From Theristus sp. LFF4_11 (lineage: Eukaryota; Nematoda; Chromadorea; Monhysterida; Xyalidae): a stretch of DNA of 64,000 nucleotides. Each line of letters opens with the position of its first letter. The stretch's first letter is position 1. Shown here piece after piece: positions 11,635 through 23,610 of this stretch. Both the position numbers and the translations under genes were made by a program. The stretch is taken from assembly GCA_030248135.1 (NCBI GenBank), contig JASANC010000678.1:1-64000 (forward strand), in the 5' to 3' direction. The notes below the pieces were generated by a model. It was not told the DNA's origin and searched no databases. It saw only the letters and a list, made by a program, of their open reading frames with translations.

Positions 11635-12531
11635 CAGGGTGAGTAAAAAAGACGGTACCGTTGGGTGGGTGAGTTGGTTATTTTTGGAGTAAACAGAGGT
11701 TTTCACGGAAATTTTGTTTCCGCACAAAAAAATTATTCTTGCTGCTGTATTATGTTATTTTGACTAGAATTCGAAAAACTTCGATTTTTTTGTCTTTTTT
11801 CGAAGAAAATCTCCACAGTTTCGCGTGGATCGATTGCTATCTTGCGCTGGTGATATTTCGTCCATACAGAACGAACGGTGCACCGGTTCCAATCGACCAG
11901 CACGCAGTGTCATGATGGTTCCTGCGTGACCGGTTTCTAAGCAAGCTTATCATTGACGTGGCTATACGCCGTGGCCGCCGAGGTTCCCTGATTTGACTTT
12001 GTGTGATTTCGTTTTTGGAGGATACCTCAAAGACTGTGTGTATCCTGGACCAATTGCTGATCTCGACGAACTGAATGGCAGAATTGGGGAGGAAATGCTC
12101 AACATCCACACTGCCACCATTAAAACGGTCGTGAACATGTCTGCTAGCGTTGATGACGTGTCTGCAGCGCTGCACTCACAGTGATGGTGCTCATGCCGAA
12201 AAAACTTTGGAAATTGAACAAGTGTCTTTAGCATTCTGTGTTCTTTTTTGATTGTTTTTATTTTGTCGACAGAATTTCATTCTGATTTGTGTGACAAAAA
12301 CAGAAACTCAAAACAGAAATTTGATCAGAAATGCGAACTTTTGCAGTCTTTGTAGAAATTAGTCAACAATTTTAAATGGGGTTAATTTTTTTGCGCGGAA
12401 ACAAAATTTCCCATTTGTGAGAAGCAGTGTTCAAAATCCGCCAACGGAATTCAACGGAATTCAGCGGAATTCAGCGGAATTCAGCAATGTTTAAATTAAA
12501 GAAGAAATCAGTTCCGTTTTTACACACTCTG
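11635..12531 (+). mobile_element. Degenerate Tc1/mariner-superfamily element with transposase remnant
   Basis: A decayed element of about 0.9 kb. Imperfect terminal inverted repeats start CAGGGTGAGTAAAAAAGACG at 11635 and, on the other strand, CAGAGTGTGTAAAAACGGAA ending at 12531, next to a TA. The plus-strand frame around 11967-12184 reads as the C-terminal catalytic part of a mariner-type transposase: a proline-rich WPPR segment, then CDFVFGGYLKDCVY and a helical tail. The upstream catalytic domain is broken or deleted. This matches the family pattern in which the third catalytic residue lies just before the DFF-WGYLK motif. Confidence 0.75.
12442..12484. repeat. 10-bp tandem repeat (CGGAATTCAR)
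   Basis: Four to five direct copies of a 10-bp CGGAATTCAG/CGGAATTCAA word near the right end of the degenerate mariner element. Confidence 0.85.
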
Positions 12532-14162
12532 TACATGTAGGTACATTGTACTGCATGTTATAAATTTGTACTGATACTGCTTTTTGTCATATACTTCACA
12601 ATAGTTGATTTTATTGATTTCCTGACTTCAGTGAATTTGAATGGTGCGAATGTGCACACATGTATGCACTTGCTGCCCAGGACAAGCCGCCGTCAGTTAA
12701 TGATGGTCAACACAGCAATAATAATGTTAAAAAAACTTGTCTTTTGCCAGTATTTTTTTTTAAAAATGCTAGTTCAAGTTGCGGTACAATCGTGGACACG
12801 GATGGAGCAAGAACTGTTTGATTGAAAAAACAACGAATTGTGTCTCACGTGATCTCGTCGTTATCTTGTTGTCGATTCTTTCAAGCAAACATTGTGTGTT
12901 GATCGCACGCACTCTGGGACGTACACAACACAACGAACATGTATTATACACAGGGCAAGAGAATGTGTGCACAAGCAAAAATAAATAATAAATGCGAGGC
13001 ATGTGCAGCACACGCTTTGTGTGTCATTCCTGGCATATTTTACCATTGTACTCTGTCAGTGGTCATGTGTTGGTTTGGTTTTGGTGTGCATATGTGTTTG
13101 TGTGCACTGCATATCGTTGCAGCACAACAGTCTGTTGCTTTATACTGTTGCCTGCATTGGATCACATGCTCGTGCACTGTGCTGTGCTTTTCATTCCACA
13201 ATCCCCATGCGTTTTTGGTGTTGGTTATGTTTGAATTGTTGAATTTTCTATTGCATGATTGTAAATGTTGTTGTTGATTTGTGTTTTTTTTTTAATTTTT
13301 GCTTCAACCAACATGTTCATGGTACAAAGTTCCATGTCACACTTTCTTTCTTTAAAGTGCAATCGATTTAAATTTTGTTTATTCGATCCATCATGTTCTG
13401 GCTGCTTACGTTTTTTTTGCTTTTCAACTTGAAGTTTGCTTCTGTGAATGGCTGCTTACAAAAACCTAAATTTGTAAAAAATTCATTTTTGACGTCCATT
13501 TTAGTTTTCTAATCCAAACAGAAAATTAAAAGCATTTCTCCGTGATGTCGTTTTTTCAGATTTATTTTCTCAGTGCAGGAAAAAGTACTATTTACCGAGC
13601 AAGCTTCTGATTAAAATGCCAAAAAGCATAAAATGCCATCGTCATGCTTAGGTTTTGATTGTTTAGTGGCAAACCAAACAAGTGGTTTTGCAAAGAATGA
13701 AGACCGTGATCTGTCACGGCTCTACCACTTCATGCGGTCGGCTCATTCGCTAGAAAGAAACCGATCATCGCCCGCCGAAGACCCCAATGCAGATCACTCT
13801 CTCTAATGTTTATTGAACATTAGACCACGGACATCTAATCCTAATGAAATTCCGGGGGGGGGGGGGGGTAGTCTTGATTTTCTATATGAATGTTCTGTTG
13901 TAGCAACTTTTGAACATCCCATGTTTTCATTTTGCATGTCCGGTTGCTGCCACCAGTCTTCGGTCTCAATGTCAACCAAAAAATGATCAAACTAAAAAAC
14001 GTGTTGCTACATGTATTGAGATATTTTATTTATTTCTGCTAGAAGCAACACACGAAAAAAGACTGTGCACCGGGCTCACCTGAAGTATATGTGTCTGACT
14101 CATTTGTGATATGTTTTCTGACTGAATGGTGGTTTTTGAGTGATGTATTATATTTGAAAGGT
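12532..14162. other. Gene-free intergenic stretch
   Basis: No gene supported. The stretch 12800-13270 is open in several frames because it is TG/CA-rich, not because it is coding. It contains a 15-G run at 13854-13868. Confidence 0.5.
13854..13868. repeat. Poly-G homopolymer (15 G)
   Basis: An uninterrupted run of G in otherwise AT-rich DNA. The length is probably uncertain in the assembly. Confidence 0.9.
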
Positions 14163-15832
14163 ACTAGCAGTTGACCCGTGCCTTCGGCCCGGGTAAAATA
14201 TGTTTGCGATTTTGTTAACAGCAAGGTGCGCACCCGCGGATTTATCGACATTTGTTTGTTTCTGTTTTCCTGAAACGGGAAACGTGTTGATTTTTTTAAC
14301 CAAAGCTTTCAAGCGTTTAAATTCGTTGATACCGTTTATTGTTTGGGCCAAGCGTTCTGCTTTTGTTTTTATCTCGAGAACCCGCTCAATTTTTAAAAGT
14401 GCTTTTCAAATGTTTGTTTTCAAGCTTTTCGATTCGGTGTCAATTCTATGTCAAAAATGATTATGTAATAACTCTGTTTCGCTGATTTTGCAACCGCTGA
14501 AAATTTTTTTCTAAACTAATTGAATTTGCTGCTCACGTTTGTTCTCGGTTAGTTAAGTAAACCTCGGTTAAAGGCAAGTCGTTCCCGTTAGATTTTTCAG
14601 AACTGGCCGGAATCGATACCCGTTTATTTGCACAATCCCATTTGTGTTTTTCATAGTAAGCCCGCTTTTTGCACAAAAATGTTTTTAAACAATATGATTC
14701 CAGTTTCTGCTGTTTCAAAATTGCAAATTTGTGTTCACAATTTTGCTTTTTGAAGTCACAGAATTTTAGTTAAAATCTTGTAAAAACTACGGTTTGTTTA
14801 GTTTTTTTCTGATTTTTTCTGGTTGACTGAAATGATTTGTATACATTCTTAAAAGTGGTTTTCTTAATTTCTGATCAGAGGTTGCTTGCAGTGAGTCGTT
14901 GTGGGTTCCTAATCCTAAACCCAATCCAAAGCCAAGCCTTTTTTACAAGGTGAAAATGATCAATTTAGTTTTTTGCATTTTTTTTTCCTGTGTTATAGGG
15001 CAGGGGCCACCGCTACTGCACATGCACCTCTTTTAATAATGATGCATCACGGACTGGAAATTGTCCAAACGTTACTTGATTGTTTGACAATTTCATTTTT
15101 CAAAATCGCTGTTTGACCAAAAGAGGCCCGTTTATTTTTTATTTTACAAAACTGGCCGGAATCGATACCCGTTTATTTGCACAATCTCATTTGTGTTTTT
15201 TATAGTAAGCCCGCTTTTGCACAACAATGTTTTTTAAACAATACGATTTCAGTTTCTGCTGTTTCAAAATTGCAAATTTGCGTTTACCACAATTTTGCTT
15301 TTTGAAAATCACAGAATTTTGGTAAAATCTTGTAAAAACTGCTGTTTGTTTTGTGCTGTCACAATCGATCTTTATGACCTGTTTCAATTTGCTTTGATCC
15401 AATGTTTCGCATCAACGTTACCCGTGTATTTGTTCAGAAAAAATATGAGATTATTCACAGGAAAACAAATTTTGTGTGAAAAAAGCAATAGCCGATTTCG
15501 TTACTGTTGGTTTTTCAAAGTCGCAAATTCGTTTTATTGGGAGACCCGTTTTTCCAATTCTTGCTATCGATCATAATCGGATGTGCCGTCCATTCTGTGA
15601 GATAATCGCTTCTTTAGAGCAATTCGTTCCCGCACGTTATAATCTCATCTTTTTACACCACAACTACCAACCAACCTGACCTGACCATTGCGACGTAACG
15701 TTGAGGAAAGAACTGAATGAATCATGATGACTCGTTGTTGAAAACCAAAAGAGAGAAAATGATTCGCATAGAAAAATTGTTAAAAAGTGATAGCAACATT
15801 TGGATTTCTCTACCTTAAATAGCAAAAAGTTG

Positions 15833-15863
<31 letters not shown>

Positions 15864-15895
15864 AAAGTATTATTTTAGTATAGTAGAAGATAGAA
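14163..15895 (+). mobile_element. Dispersed repeat of the ACTAGCAGTTGACCCG family, (GACA)n tail
   Basis: Starts ACTAGCAGTTGACCCGTGCC at 14163 and ends in a (GACA)n run at about 15833-15866, followed by a TATAGTAGAAGATAGAAG tail. Fragments of the same family lie at 19743, 49316 and, on the minus strand, 55985-56459. Within this copy a block of about 200 bp (14600-14800) is repeated at about 15149-15354, so it is either two nested copies or an internal duplication. No reverse transcriptase or transposase is visible. The fixed 5' end and simple-sequence 3' end suggest a non-LTR-type or SINE-like element, but the class is inferred. Confidence 0.65.
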
Positions 15896-16540
15896 GATAT
15901 ATGGAGCAGCGACTGAACAGTGTTGCCAACCATAGATGTGCATTGTGTTTGAACAAACGTTTCAGTGATTTTCTTAGAGACAATCGTCGGTATACACGGG
16001 GTCGGTGATGGTTGTTATCGGCAAACAAAACCTTATTTGTGAACTGCGCTGCGTGTTGTCGTTTTATTTCGGTGTTTTATCTACTTGTCAAACGTTACGA
16101 CTGAAACATTGTTTTGAATAAACTGTGTTGGATTCCACGTTTTGGCGCTGTGCAAAAGCAACCACGAACCAAAAATAGGTTCCAGTTTCAAAATGCTGTC
16201 ACTGGCTTGTTGGGACCTCGTGGCTTAAAATTTGCAACACTGTTAGACCACGTTAGGAGTTTTTTGTGATCTAATTTTTTGGATTACACGTTTCAGTTCA
16301 TTTTTACAGTGTAAGTTTTCAAAAAATATCAATTTTTGACAAAAAAACAATGTTCATCCATGATCTCGCTACTGTTTGTCATTGCTCATAAATGGACTGT
16401 CGAAATGATGTATCATCGTCACGCGGGTCAAATTGAATTTTGTACGAAATTGCCGAACCACTGTGGAAAAAATTAGCACAAAATGCTCGAAACACCTCAG
16501 CACACGCCAGTGAGCGCATTTTGAACAAGGCGGTTCAGGT
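15896..16540. other. Gene-free intergenic stretch
   Basis: No gene, RNA or clear repeat structure recognised. Confidence 0.4.
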
Positions 16541-17659
16541 TTTCCCCCTGAGTACCCCCTGATTATGCCTATAAAGGTTATTTTCAAAGTGCGGAAAAAT
16601 TGAATAACCCTCGGTTTTTTGCGATTTTTCGCAAAGTGTACCTTTTTAGCCGTACTCGTTATTGCACAGTTTCTGGAACCTCACGCGGTATTCACATGAA
16701 AGATCTTACGAAGTTCTTTAAGGTCCTGTATCAATGAGCCCTTGCCAGAGGAGTCCCTGAGTCGCTACGACGCTAGTTAAATTTTTTAAAGAAATTAGGC
16801 TATTTATTTAAATTTTTGAGCTAATAAACACAAATTTTGATTTTGATTTTTGTTTCTTCAGGCTTTTTTGGGGGTCGCTGAATTTGAATCTGATCTTAGA
16901 TTTTTGCTTTGGGCCATTTTTGCCCAGAAATTGGGCAGACACATTTTTTGTGTTTTTAGTGTTTTTGTTTTGATGTTTTAATTTTATCGGTGTATTTTAT
17001 TTAAAAAGCTATTTCTTGATAGCTTCACAACCGCTGTACTTAATCAGTTTTCATATTTTGCAACTGACAACTCGCTCACCCAAAAATGGGTAAAATGTTG
17101 ATTTTCTTGCTTTTCTCATATGTTTTCGTTTCACAGTGAAGAAATCAGTTTAGAAACAATTTTTAATTTTAATTTTTTTATTCTCCAAAGGGTTTTCGAG
17201 GTCGCTGAATTTGAATCTGACGTTGGATTTTTATTGAACTGGTGCTTTTTATTTAACTGTTTTTCAAATGTTTTTGAAAAGTAAAAAAGCGTAATTTTTT
17301 CAAAAAATTTTTTAACAAGCGTCGTGGCGACTCAGGGGCCTCCTGCAAGGGCTCATTGATACAAGGCCTTAAAGAACTCCGCAAGATCTTTCACGTGAAT
17401 ACCGTGTGAAGTTCCAGAAATTGTGCAACAACGAGATACGGTGGGGCTAAAAAGGTACACTTTGCGAAAAATCGCAAAAAATCGAGGGTTTTTAACTTCC
17501 GGACCATAAAAATGACATAGGCTTATCAGGGGGTACTCAGGGGGTAAATCTAGAGCTCCTTGATTAGTAGAATGTCTCTGCACCATTGGTTTATATTTTT
17601 TTCATGTATCACAGAATGTTCCTAGCCCTCCCCCCACTTTTAGGTGCAAACGGTGTTAA
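16541..17659. mobile_element. Foldback element, small copy of the 23.1-26.3 kb palindrome family
   Basis: Two inverted arms of about 240 bp (16544-16790 and 17310-17544) share long phrases such as CCCCCTGAGTACCCCCTGA and its complement, and GAGCCCTTG...GACTC and its complement. The loop of about 500 bp carries phrases (GGTCGCTGAATTTGAATCTG, twice, direct) that also occur in the larger palindrome. The right terminus (GGTGCAAACGGTGTTAA, ending 17659) matches that of the larger element, while the left terminus looks truncated. No coding capacity. Confidence 0.7.
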
Positions 17660-19742
17660 TTCCCTTTTCTGTGTGCGAAGTCATATTTTAATGTTTTACG
17701 CATCCATGTGGTGGCAAACATGGATCAAGTGAAGCAGGTGCAACATCATGTCGCCTCGTTCGGTAGTGTCAATGGGTGTTCTTCGCGAATTCGGTGCAAT
17801 GCTTTTTATGTACGTACATGCAGTAATGACCATAAATCCACACTGACGATTATTGTATATCCAGCAGTCAGCACACAGGACACCAAAAAAATTTCGCTGC
17901 TTATTTTTTTGGGAGTGTAATGTAGTCTCGTTACTCTCATTCCAGGGGAGGAACGTTGTGAGCATTAGGCATTTTTTGCATATTTTGGGATTCGGGCAAA
18001 CGATGACCGAGGCTTATTATTGATGATTGGGCGGCGGTGAAATGAGGATTGAACGCTAAAATTCGTGCATGTCATCGCTTTTCTCACTCAGCTCATGTGG
18101 CCGAAATGGTTGAATATATAGTGAATTTCGAGGGATGCTGCACCTGCTGGTGTGTGAGTGAATGAATGGGGATAATGAATATACAGCTCGCATAAGATAG
18201 GTTTTGCGAAATTCAGAATCGTTAGCTGTGAATGTGGTCGAAATTGTCAAAATTATGTGCAGTCTACTTGCTAGAAAAATGTTTTGAAGGATTGAAAGTG
18301 ATTAGCTATATCATTCTTATTAAACCTGTCCCAATATGCGTTTACACATACAGATAGAGAAAATGTTTCATGGCTGCGCGGCAACTTGAAATCACCAAAA
18401 CTTAACATATTCCAACGGCAGATTTATGCAAGAAATTCAGAAAATGATCAGAATCTTTTCGCACTAAATAAATTTATTTTATCTCATATTCGAACTACGT
18501 TAGGGCACCTTTTAAGCTTTTTTAAGTGCGACTTTTTTCTACGCATCATTCAACATTACTCCGCCTCCGTCGCATAAAAAGATGATACCTGCATGCAATT
18601 CCGATACGTTCTGAAGAAGCAAACAGGAGAAGAACTTCATTTGACTAGGAGTAGGGAACTTAAGAATGTACATGTTTTAGAAAAGGGAGATACGTTACAA
18701 AAAGTGATTAGATGTTTGCGTGTCAAGCATATATGACAATGCTGTGTGTGGGACAAGCGTTTCCTGTGGCACACGTACCTGACCTACTTAGCAGTCGCAA
18801 AACCGTACCTATTTACTCACGGATGCTTGTGGGCGTTGCCTGTTTCACCATTAGACTGATTATTACCAAAGTTAGACTTCATTGAATTGTTTTTGCCTGA
18901 ATCCACACGTACGGCTGATGCGCGTGGGCGAAGAACTTGTTTCTTATAAATCTACATGACACCCTGTTGAGCTTCATTTATTTACTTAATTAACAGTTCT
19001 ACAATCTGCTTGATTATATCTCTAGATAGTAGTGCACTGGCCAGTGCTGTGATCAAGATTAAATTCGGACGTGCGTAAACTGTGTTGGAACATCTTTGTT
19101 CAAAAAATGATATCGTTAAAACAGGCATTGTGTGTTTTACCACCGAGATGTACGTAGATCACCATGAACGAGACTCTTGCACGTGTTCTGTTTCACACAA
19201 GTATTTTGATTCTAATGGTTTGACCAATTGCAAATGAACTAATCGCTGATAGACAACCTCCGTCAACTACTTTTCGGGGAGCATCGACTTCAACAATGGC
19301 TTTATTAGCAATTCATGAGCAATGTGATAATTTTTCGTATTCGTGACACACTTTCCTTGGTCATTTTCAGTATTCCCAAATGTGAATAACTTGTAGGTAG
19401 TCCATTGTTATTGTTCTGGAGTTTACTTGTAGAAAGGGTGTCTGAAAGACTACAACTTCACCAGTAAACATTAAACTAGGTGTATTGTAAACATTGGACC
19501 AATCTCGAAAACCAATTTTCCTCATTATGGTATTCAAAACACCCTGTACATATAATGTATGTGGTCATTTTGTTTCGTTCGGTAATTGTTGCGACCCCTG
19601 TGCATTGTCATCAGCCTGTTCAATTACATGGAATTTGCAAGGCCGACGTTATACCTCTGCGGTTGTCTATTGCACGCTGCGGTTCTCGCTCTACAGACCA
19701 AAAATCTCTCGCACATTAACGCATTTGATAACTTATATAATT
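17660..19742. other. Gene-free intergenic stretch
   Basis: Short ORFs only, none with recognisable domains or good exon structure. No clear repeat boundary seen. Confidence 0.4.
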
Positions 19743-20000
19743 ACTAGCAGTTGACCCAATCTTTTTTGATCAGCAGTATTCTCCTGTCAGTATCGAAACC
19801 CAATCTTCTTTGATTTGCTTACAGTGAACTGCCATTCTCGTTCAAAATATAAAAAATCTATTTTCTTTATCAGTTTTTGTCAATGTCGTCAATTGCCGTT
19901 TTTAATACAAAGGCCCGTTTTGCTGTCGGTCATACGCATATCATGTACCGTCAGTACCAATGAACTGCTTAAAGCAAGCTGCAAGTCAGACGGGAGATAA
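19743..20000 (+). mobile_element. Fragment of the ACTAGCAGTTGACCCG repeat family
   Basis: Begins ACTAGCAGTTGACCCAATC, the same 5' end as the element at 14163, then diverges. No (GACA)n tail is present, so the copy is truncated. The right limit is approximate. Confidence 0.5.
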
Positions 20001-20321
20001 TGACTTGTTCAATGCTTTCAAATAAAATAGAAAATGGAAATGAGAAAAATTGAAACCATAAAATTAAAACGCCTTGCATATAAGAGCGGTATGAAATACC
20101 ATATGGTGCGCTCGATGGCCAAAAAGAGGATTTTTACGCTAGTCCTGAGTAAGCGCACAAAATTTTTCGGCCAAAGACCCACCCTATCCCGAGTTATGGC
20201 CATTTTATGCGTTGGCCGACGGGCGCCGGTAACTCCGGCGACCGATCACCGAATTGTATTTTTTGAGCTTTTGAAACAATTTTACGCAAATCCGAAGTGA
20301 CCACGGAAAAAGGTAAAAAAC

Positions 20322-20605
20322 AAAAAAACACGTCACAAAAAACATCTGAAACCCTGTTACAAACACAAATCAAGATTGCTGACTTCGAATATGATGTTTA
20401 TTTTTTATACGGATTACTCCGTACCTAAAAACGGTCTCTATAAAAATGAAAAAATAGATTTTTTTGAATTTTTTAAATTTTTCCTATAGAGGCCATTTTT
20501 AAGGTGCGGAGTAATTCGTATAAAAAATAAACATCATATTCGAAGTCAGCAACCTTGATTTGTGTTTGTAACAGGGTTTCAGATTTTTTGTGACGTGTTT
20601 TTTTA
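20322..20605. repeat. 284-bp palindrome with ~125-bp arms
   Basis: The left arm (ACACGTCACAAAAAACATCT onward) and right arm (ending TTTTTTGTGACGTGTTTTTTT) are reverse complements with few mismatches. They include TTCGAATATGATGTTTATTT and its complement. The centre is an AT-rich loop of about 30 bp near 20460. It would form a long hairpin. No terminal duplication can be assigned. Confidence 0.85.
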
Positions 20606-20837
20606 AATTTCAAATCAATTATTAAAGGAATTTTCCTCCTCATCCCCATGGCATAGGGCAGATAGAAACATCGGGCAAAGTTCTAAGTAAGATTTTTGAA
20701 CTCAGGTTTTGAACTTTTTTCTAAGTACGATATTTTACCCGAATTCCCCCTTTCGTTACGGTTTCAGCACCTGAGGTGGCCCCTAAAAATTTGGAGGGTA
20801 AGGGGGAACACACTGGGAATGGTAGTCAAGCAAGGAT

Positions 20838-21320
20838 TACGGTATCTGAGTGAAAGTTTTTTTGCCTAATCAAGGGGAGTCGACTGATGCTAAATTTGAC
20901 CAGATTCATTCAAGTATAACACTGCATGGACCATAAAACCAATTTCATGCCTGAAAATGGTCAAAACTTGGTAGAATACCGTTCTTCAAGAAGTACGGAA
21001 GTCAAGGTATGGTTACGGTATCTGAATGCAAATTTCTCGTCTGACCAAGAGTAATTGACTGATACAAATTTGATTCAATTCGAACAACTAGAACACTACA
21101 GGGATCAAAAATGTCACTTTCAAGCCTAAAAATGGTTAAAAAGGTAAAAATCGTGCTCTGCGGTTACGGTAATTATAACATATAGTTGCGGTATCTAAAT
21201 GGAACTTGTTCTCATGATCAAGGGGGTCGATTAATACCAATTTTGTCCTGATTAGTTCAAGTATAACACCACAGGGACCAGAAACAATCCAAAAAGGCCA
21301 AAAAAAAACAAAAAATCGCA
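20838..21320. repeat. Degenerate ~174-bp tandem repeat, three units
   Basis: Units begin with (A/G)CGGTATCTRARTG at about 20838, 21013 and 21186. Each continues with a GACT/GATT-GATAC-AAATTTGA-CAAGTATAACAC-ACAGGGACC series of phrases in the same order. Confidence 0.7.
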
Positions 21321-22019
21321 AATTTTGCGTTACTGTAGCGAAATTTTACAACGGTACCCACTTTTTCGGATTCAGCGCAAAAAGTTGCCCTAGTACCCGT
21401 TTTTGGATTTTTGTCTCCGTTGCTCTACAATTTGTCGACATTTTTTTATTTTTTGCCCGCTTGTAGCATTTTTCAAGTTCTTTTAGAATCACTTAGCAAC
21501 CCTACTCCGCATCCTTTAAAAGTGCCTAAACACAGCAAAAACCACAAACTCTTTCAGTTTTTCATAAATTTAAAACATAAAACAACATTTTTTGTAAAAT
21601 AATGCTAACATAAAAAATATGCGTGAGCACAAGCGAAATCGATTGGTTTTTGAATTTTGTTAATAGCTTAACGCAGAGGCGAGTAAGAGATATTTTTCTG
21701 AAGATCCGTCGAAAAAACAGTTTTTCCTTTTTTTAAACGTAAAAATGGGTCAAATTAAAAACCAAATGTAATTTTCGAACTCAGCGTATCGAGACGGTTC
21801 GATTGGTGTTCATTTTTTTTCAAAATTGGAAAACTTTTGAAAAACTGTGTCTTAGGGGGGTCGGTATTCTGAAAAAGCCGATCTTAAATATGATTGTTGA
21901 ATTTATTTCGTCGGTTGAAGGACTTTTGTTTTTTTAATTTGATACGTGTGTGTCGTCTATTTAGAACAAACGCGCTGGTAAGTTTTTGACCCTTCCATAA
22001 CATTGTTTTCTTATGACGA

Positions 22020-22870
22020 AGAAAAACTCAAGGTTTTTTTCATTTTTACTTTGCACCGAGAATATGGTTTAACAATTGTAAAATTTGAGTAAGCCACCTG
22101 ACACAACATCCGAAATGGTTTATTTTTTATTATGATCGTGTGTGGTGATTATTTTGTTTTCATCGCGGCGAACTGGAGCTTCAAAGCAGGAGCTTTTTCG
22201 GTCTGAGTAAAAAATGGCTCCTTTGAAAAACATTGAAAACTTGAAACTGCTGTTGATGCACCGTATGTTTTCTTTTCTTTAATGGTTTCTAGACCAGTTT
22301 TAACGGTGAATTACGTGGTGTCAAAAGTTTTTAGTTAAAATCCTTGTTTGAGGCTTCTACACACGGAAAAACAAAAAAAAATCTAGTTAAAAAACCTTAT
22401 TTGTTCAGAATTTTGCTTTGTACCAAGAACATAATTTGTTATTTGCAAAAATAAATAAATCACGTGAAAGTCCATTCAAAATGCTACATTTTTCACCCCG
22501 GTCACTACGGATGATTTTGCTATCGAGTACGTATAAGAACGGAATTACTTTGGTCTGAGCAAAAAATCGCACTTTTTCGGATAATTTTGTAACTCAAATA
22601 TCTAAAATATATACCGCTGAATTTTTTTTAATATACAAATTTCCAGTCCAGTTTTTTGCTGCGAAAACGATGCTGTAAAATTTGGAACGGTCAATTTAAA
22701 CCCTGAGTTTTTAAAGGCAAAAAAGTGAAAAAATTGAAAAATTAAAAAACTCAATTTTTGCAGTTTTTTGTTTGTACCAAGTTTTTGGTTTGGTTTTTGA
22801 AACAATAATATTATCATGTGAAAGAGTAGCAAAAATAGTACAACTTTTGTTTCGATCACTTTTTTTCTAT
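22020..22870. repeat. Degenerate ~350-370-bp tandem repeat, about 2.5 units
   Basis: The phrase TTTGYACCRAGAAYATRRTTT recurs in diverged form at about 22049, 22423 and 22769. Each copy is followed by CACGTGAAAG-like and CGATCAC/GGTCACT phrases in the same order. TTTCGGTCTGAGTAAAAAAT (about 22196) and TTGGTCTGAGCAAAAAATCG (about 22550) mark the other half of the unit. Confidence 0.5.
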
Positions 22871-23551
22871 TTTGTTTTTTGAGTTTGTAAAATTAACATT
22901 TTTTATAAATGTGGGAAAATACCAACTTTTTTCGACTTGGCCTACTTCGCAAGCTTGTAGAAAACGTTGGGATTGTTTTTTTTTTCAAAAACGAGCCAGA
23001 ACCTTCATGTTGGGACGTAACGGCACCTTTGTGCCAAAAATGAGCGAAATCGATTTTTTGCGAGGGGCACTTTGTTGTTAAAATATACCCACTTGTAGTG
23101 GACGGTCTCTTAAACACCGGTTGCACCTAAGGGTGGGGGCCTAGTGCTACATGGGGTCGGAATCAAACTAATGGTGCAGCGTTATTCTACTCAACAAGGA
23201 GCTTCAGTTTCACCCATAAACCATGCTTTGAAACTCCCTGTAGCGGCCGCTATAGCGCGCGAAATTCGTGTCCCTATTTTTTACTATGAGCTACGCAAAA
23301 TTACTTTTTTTGCATTTTTCACACCTTTTTCCTTACTTTTATTTTATGCAATGACAAAACAATTTCTGACCCTGATTTTTGTGTCAAACAGGGGTTTTCG
23401 AGGTCGCTGAATTTGAATCTGACTTTAGATCTTTGCCCCAGGCATTCTTTTGCTAAAAAATTGGGCAAAAACACATTTTTTAACGTTTTTCAGTGTTTTT
23501 TGTTTTAATGTTTTAATTTTATGCGTGGATTTTATTAAAAAAATACTATTT

Positions 23552-23610
23552 CTGATAGCTTTACAATGTTGTACTTAAATTGATAGCTTTACAATGTTGT
23601 ACTTAAATCA
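23552..23610. repeat. 27-bp direct tandem duplication
   Basis: TTGATAGCTTTACAATGTTG followed by TACTTAAAT occurs twice in direct succession inside the left arm of the palindrome; the right arm has a single copy. Confidence 0.8.

Noticed and set aside
12939..13277. Overlapping open frames, up to 112 codons
   Set aside because: TG/CA-rich composition opens all three frames at once; no splice context or domain.
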